A stretch of DNA of 34,799 nucleotides, taken from Candidatus Moraniibacteriota bacterium. Lineage in GTDB: Bacteria > Patescibacteriota > Minisyncoccia > Moranbacterales > UBA1568. Below are positions 31,760 through 34,799 of the stretch, one piece after another. A program made the position numbers and the translations under genes. Position 1 is the stretch's first letter. Each line of letters begins with the position of its first letter. The stretch spans positions 1 to 34,799 of the forward strand of contig JAHFON010000009.1 of the NCBI GenBank assembly GCA_023261695.1, read 5' to 3'. The notes under the pieces were generated by a model. The model made no database searches. It worked only from the letters and a program-made list of their open reading frames with translations, and was not told the DNA's origin.

Positions 31760-33073
31760 CTACTCTTCTGTCAAAAGCCACTTCCAAAGAGGAATGAAAG
31801 TCACTGTGCCATATTCATATCTTTCGGTGCCTTCAAATTCTTCTGTAATGACAAAGATGCGCTCCGGCTTCAGCCTCTTGGCCGCCTTCGCAATTGCACG
31901 CATCTCACGCTTTTTCGTATCCCCGATGAAATCTCCCGCGCAGACCTGAACGATCTCTCTGATATGATTCCCACTTTTCACGACGAAATCAACCTCTTTC
32001 CCTTCCACACCCGACTGCTCATCTTTCCAATAGAAAAATTCCAATTCAGGCATATTTATCTTCCTTCGCAGATATTCCAAATAGACTATGTTCTCCGCGA
32101 CTCTGCCAAAGTCATCGCTCATCCTGAACCCGACCGCCCCGGCCAGGACGGCATCGATAGAATAGATCTTCCTTGGACTTTTCTGCTGCGCCTTTATTCC
32201 AAGCGAGAACCGCTTCAGAAGAAATAGCAGATATGACTGCTCAAAATATGAAATAAATTTCTCCACCGTGTCCGGAGACAATTTCAGAAATTTTGCCGCA
32301 GAATTGAACGTCATCGATTTCGCGATGTTGCTCATATAAAAATTGAGCAATGCCTTCAGCTCTTCGACCTTCCTCACCTTGAAACGTTTCACGAGATCTT
32401 TCTCGAGAATGTCATCATAGTAGGCAAGAAACCATTCGCGCGCACTATCCCGCAGCAGCGCCAACGCCGGAAACGACCCTTTCGTAAGATACTCGCGCAG
32501 ATATCCCCTTACCGCAGAAACCGATAGCTCCGACGGATTCACTCCTTTGAAATCCAGAAACTCTCCAAAAGACAGGGGGTATACTATCATATCCAAATGC
32601 CTTCCCGTCAGAACCGTGCCCAATTCACGACTGAGCAATTTCGCATTGGAGCCGGATATAACCAAAGTGGCTTTGCTCAATTCATGTGCCGCCCGAACCC
32701 ATTTCTCCCAACCCTCGACCTCTTGGATTTCATCAAGAAAGATATAGAGCTTCTTGTCCGGTCGCAGGTATTCCTGATACGTTTCGAAGATCTCATCCAA
32801 AAGCCGGGTATCACGTCCTAGCCAACGCGGGTCTTCAAAATTGACGAACAGGATATTTTTCTTATCCGCTCCATTTTTCACCAGTTCGGAAGCAAGCTGT
32901 TTCATCAAAAAAGATTTCCCGCTCCGCCTCGCCCCCGTAATCACGAGAACCTGCCCGGAATCAACATAATTCCGCATTTTCCCCAAATAAAACGGTCTCA
33001 AAACACCCTCTTCCCATTGGGTTTTCCAAAGATTCCAATCCTCTAAAACAGCCATTATTTCAACTTTATTCAT
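31760..33073 (-). CDS. AAA+ ATPase with DUF4143-type C-terminus
   Basis: A 437-residue member of the ATPase family common in archaea and CPR bacteria, with no settled function. Walker A GARRSGKS (47-54), Walker B LYIFLDEIQEVEGWEKWVR (109-127), a sensor-type VISGSNAKLLS (138-148), GRHLDMIVYPLSFGEFLDF, then the DUF4143 half with a winged-helix stretch (SMTFNSAAKFLKLSPDTVEKFISYFEQSYLLF) and a nuclease-like segment (FYWKDEQ..EGKEVDFVVKSG..IREIVQVC) reminiscent of the PD-(D/E)XK fold. A second ATG (33055) beginning MAVLEDWN is an equally good start. It has its own promoter, palindrome and terminator, and codon use looks GC-richer than its neighbours, fitting a transferred single-gene unit. Confidence 0.9.
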   Translation of the reverse strand: MNKVEIMAVLEDWNLWKTQWEEGVLRPFYLGKMRNYVDSGQVLVITGARRSGKSFLMKQLASELVKNGADKKNILFVNFEDPRWLGRDTRLLDEIFETYQEYLRPDKKLYIFLDEIQEVEGWEKWVRAAHELSKATLVISGSNAKLLSRELGTVLTGRHLDMIVYPLSFGEFLDFKGVNPSELSVSAVRGYLREYLTKGSFPALALLRDSAREWFLAYYDDILEKDLVKRFKVRKVEELKALLNFYMSNIAKSMTFNSAAKFLKLSPDTVEKFISYFEQSYLLFLLKRFSLGIKAQQKSPRKIYSIDAVLAGAVGFRMSDDFGRVAENIVYLEYLRRKINMPELEFFYWKDEQSGVEGKEVDFVVKSGNHIREIVQVCAGDFIGDTKKREMRAIAKAAKRLKPERIFVITEEFEGTERYEYGTVTFIPLWKWLLTEE

Positions 33074-33078
33074 ATATA

Positions 33079-33094
33079 GTATAAACTTTTATAC
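33079..33094. promoter_or_regulatory. 16-bp palindrome upstream of the AAA+ gene (candidate operator)
   Basis: GTATAAA-CT-TTTATAC is a perfect inverted repeat 6 nt before the first ATG (24 nt before the second). An outer pair ATAGTA (33076-33081)/TACTAT (33104-33109) is also inverted. It lies in the leader between the -10 box and the start codon. Confidence 0.55.
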
Positions 33095-33111
33095 AATTGT
33101 TTCTACTATGA

Positions 33112-33140
33112 ATAATATACTAGGGAAAAACATGTGTCAA
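33112..33140 (-). promoter_or_regulatory. Promoter of the AAA+ gene (TTGACA-N17-TATTAT)
   Basis: Minus strand: a perfect TTGACA at 33140-33135, a 17-nt spacer, and TATTAT at 33117-33112. The -35 box overlaps the last codons of the upstream membrane-protein gene. Confidence 0.75.
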
Positions 33141-34799
33141 AACTCCATTTCTTTGTTGCAAACTTTTCTTCTCCGTTGCACAAAACCGTAACCAAGATAT
33201 CCCAAACACAAAATTAGTGTTGTGGCGGAAATAATCAGGCCGAGGTAGAAATAGGATTGAGGTTTGAAGTAAAGAGTTAATTCAATATCTATGCTCCCAT
33301 CAGGATTTTCTTTGTAGCGGTCTTTGGGAAAGTGATTTCGAATATATTCTGAGGTAATATCCCATCTATTAAACAATCCGTTCAACAGTTTATGGGTGTC
33401 TGAAAAAGAGCCCCTACCCCATAAATATACCATTTCATCCCCCTGATAAAATTTTCCTAATGTAGCACATTCTCTGCTTGTCGTAACATCATCAGAAGTT
33501 TCAAAAATATTGTTTTTATTTCCAATAGTATTCTCATTTATGATCGCACAATAAGTCGGCTGATTATTCTTTTCTAAATAAAGCTGCCAACTTCTATCAA
33601 ATGTGTATAGAAAATTCAGGTTAACACTTTTTTTCAGATTCCTTATATTTATTTGATATCTAGTAGGATTAATCTTGTAAAAATCTACTTCTGATTCTTT
33701 GTTGGTGTTAGACAAAAATATCTTCGGTAATATATATGGCTTCTTAATTTCATATACATCTAACTTGCCAAAAACGGCTTTATTAAAATATGTATCAGAA
33801 TATTCATAGTCAGTAACATTATTGATATCTCTCTGATGATAGATATGAGTAGCCCCCACTTTTTGAAATAAAATTAAATCTTGATCATTTTTTTTCAAAC
33901 CATCAAAAAAATTATTCAAATAACTAAAGGCTAGACCACCGCCATTACTAAATAAATCAACTATTGGTAATGGAGAGATAGATTTTAATATATTACTAGA
34001 ATTTGAACGCAAGTTTCTATCATCGAATTGATATGAAGTGCCATTAACTGCAGAATCCAGTATTACCGCTCTTTTATTCTGAGCCCCTGGTATATCCCTA
34101 TATGCATCGGCAAATTGAAAATAATATTCTGGCACGTCGTATGCCCTTAATAACTCGTCGTGTGCCCATGGCAAGAGATAAGAAATAAAAAATAGTATAA
34201 TAACAATTTTGCTTATTTTTGATTTTGTATTTATTAAAATATTTGCCGATAAAATTATAAAAATAAAATAAGGTATAATCATCCATTTTAGTGGATCTCG
34301 GAACATTTTAAAAAACACAGTTTTTTCTATTAATAAAGGGTATAAATCGGAAAATGGTTTATTGAACCCTTTACTGAAAAATAAAAAAATAAAAAATAAT
34401 GTAACCAAGGCAAATGTATTTATCGCTATTTTATTCTTTTGCTTTCTTGAAAAGCTTGAAAAGAACGAGTGGCTTAATACTAGGATGATAGTAATATAAG
34501 AAACTATGACGATATAATTACTTCCAAGATAATTAATAAAAAATGAATTATCGTTGTTCTGTTTTTTTATCAAATCAAGATTTGGAGTTAACTTAAATAA
34601 CTGATCTAGAGTATACCGACCGGAGATGCCCTCTAGAAAATTGCCGAACACGTCCTCGCTTGCCTTGGAGTTTATTGTTTCAAAAAAGTGTTGGGGTGGC
34701 GCAAAAAAGGCTGAATAGCCAAATGGAATAAGCCAATACGCATTGGACAGCGCGAAAACAACCATAAAAAATAGAATGGGAGTTATCTTTAAGCGAATA
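33137..34799 (-). CDS. Polytopic membrane protein, YfhO/AftD-like GT-C type, 5' partial
   Basis: The frame is open past the track's ATG (34765) to the window edge (codons read IRLKITPILFF before it), so the N-terminus is outside. At least seven helices are visible. FSDLYPLLIEKTVFFKMFRDPLKWMIIP resembles the conserved loop and helix of YfhO-like and arabinofuranosyltransferase-like GT-C proteins. A long exterior domain (about 200-505 of the track ORF) follows, with a last helix near 513-533 and a basic cytoplasmic tail (VQRRRKVCNK). Two Cys (CAIIN, RECATLG) lie in the exterior part. The DNA is clearly the most AT-rich in the window, suggesting a different origin. Function unproven. Confidence 0.7.
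   Translation of the reverse strand, partial: IRLKITPILFFMVVFALSNAYWLIPFGYSAFFAPPQHFFETINSKASEDVFGNFLEGISGRYTLDQLFKLTPNLDLIKKQNNDNSFFINYLGSNYIVIVSYITIILVLSHSFFSSFSRKQKNKIAINTFALVTLFFIFLFFSKGFNKPFSDLYPLLIEKTVFFKMFRDPLKWMIIPYFIFIILSANILINTKSKISKIVIILFFISYLLPWAHDELLRAYDVPEYYFQFADAYRDIPGAQNKRAVILDSAVNGTSYQFDDRNLRSNSSNILKSISPLPIVDLFSNGGGLAFSYLNNFFDGLKKNDQDLILFQKVGATHIYHQRDINNVTDYEYSDTYFNKAVFGKLDVYEIKKPYILPKIFLSNTNKESEVDFYKINPTRYQINIRNLKKSVNLNFLYTFDRSWQLYLEKNNQPTYCAIINENTIGNKNNIFETSDDVTTSRECATLGKFYQGDEMVYLWGRGSFSDTHKLLNGLFNRWDITSEYIRNHFPKDRYKENPDGSIDIELTLYFKPQSYFYLGLIISATTLILCLGYLGYGFVQRRRKVCNKEMEF

Noticed and set aside
31640-32227. 195-aa plus-strand ORF
   Set aside because: It lies mostly opposite the 3' half of the AAA+ gene, runs through its terminator, and has no recognisable motif; a shadow frame.
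1-34799. tRNA, rRNA, CRISPR arrays, classical IS elements, integrase or phage genes
   Set aside because: None seen; intergenic gaps are short, and no transposase or regularly spaced repeats were found by reading.

Overview
The window looks like a chromosomal segment from a Candidate Phyla Radiation (Patescibacteria, Parcubacteria-like) bacterium. This is an inference from gene content. A Pgk shorter than usual, enolase, a PfkB-type kinase, MraY, a D,D-carboxypeptidase and ScpA/ScpB sit in one tight block beside many envelope-glycan genes. Genes are packed with 4-nt ATGA overlaps, and many starts lack a Shine-Dalgarno (SD) sequence (good AAGGA sites precede mraY and the pgaC-like gene). Standard code 11 fits throughout. 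No tRNA, rRNA or CRISPR was seen.

Layout. (1) Positions 1-10699, plus strand: a surface-glycan operon that enters the window truncated. It holds a nucleotide-sugar dehydrogenase, a small cysteine protein, a GT2, a GT4, a large polytopic GT-C-like protein with a small membrane-anchored partner, a second GT4, a divergent RtcB-type RNA ligase, a thymidylate-kinase-like protein and a Wzx-type flippase. (2) Positions 10696-16700, minus strand: an AT-richer exopolysaccharide operon with its own promoter. It holds a PgaC/HAS-like GT2, a polysaccharide deacetylase with a C-terminal concanavalin-like domain, a second concanavalin-like protein, and a stand-alone GlmU-type uridylyltransferase. A Fic gene interrupts it just before the uridylyltransferase. 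(3) Positions 16766-22512: three GT39/ArnT-like integral-membrane glycosyltransferases, two minus and one plus. (4) Positions 22522-31574, minus strand: a YbhN-like membrane protein, a GT4, then the core genes pfkB-like, eno, pgk, mraY, dacA-like, scpB and scpA. (5) Positions 31667-33140: a DUF4143-type AAA+ ATPase gene with its own promoter, palindrome and terminator. (6) Positions 33137-34799: an AT-rich polytopic membrane protein, truncated at its 5' end by the window.

The most interesting signal is around the Fic gene. The 5' end of the uridylyltransferase gene (last 9 nt of leader plus 10 codons) is present twice as a 39-bp direct repeat (35/39 identical). The copies bracket exactly the Fic gene and its promoter. 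Removing the insert restores an operon in which the uridylyltransferase ATG lies 4 nt after the preceding stop codon. The Fic unit carries TTGACT-N16-TATAAT and a perfect 10-bp inverted repeat between promoter and start codon, so it looks like an autonomous, self-regulated gene cassette that rebuilt the start of its target gene. In the same operon, a G9 tract inside the pgaC-like gene is a candidate slippage site.

Working model (inference): the uridylyltransferase supplies UDP-GlcNAc, the PgaC-like synthase polymerises it, the deacetylase trims the polymer, and the concanavalin-like domains hold it at the cell surface. The first operon builds and flips a second glycan containing an oxidised amino sugar, using lipid-linked donors for the GT-C enzymes.
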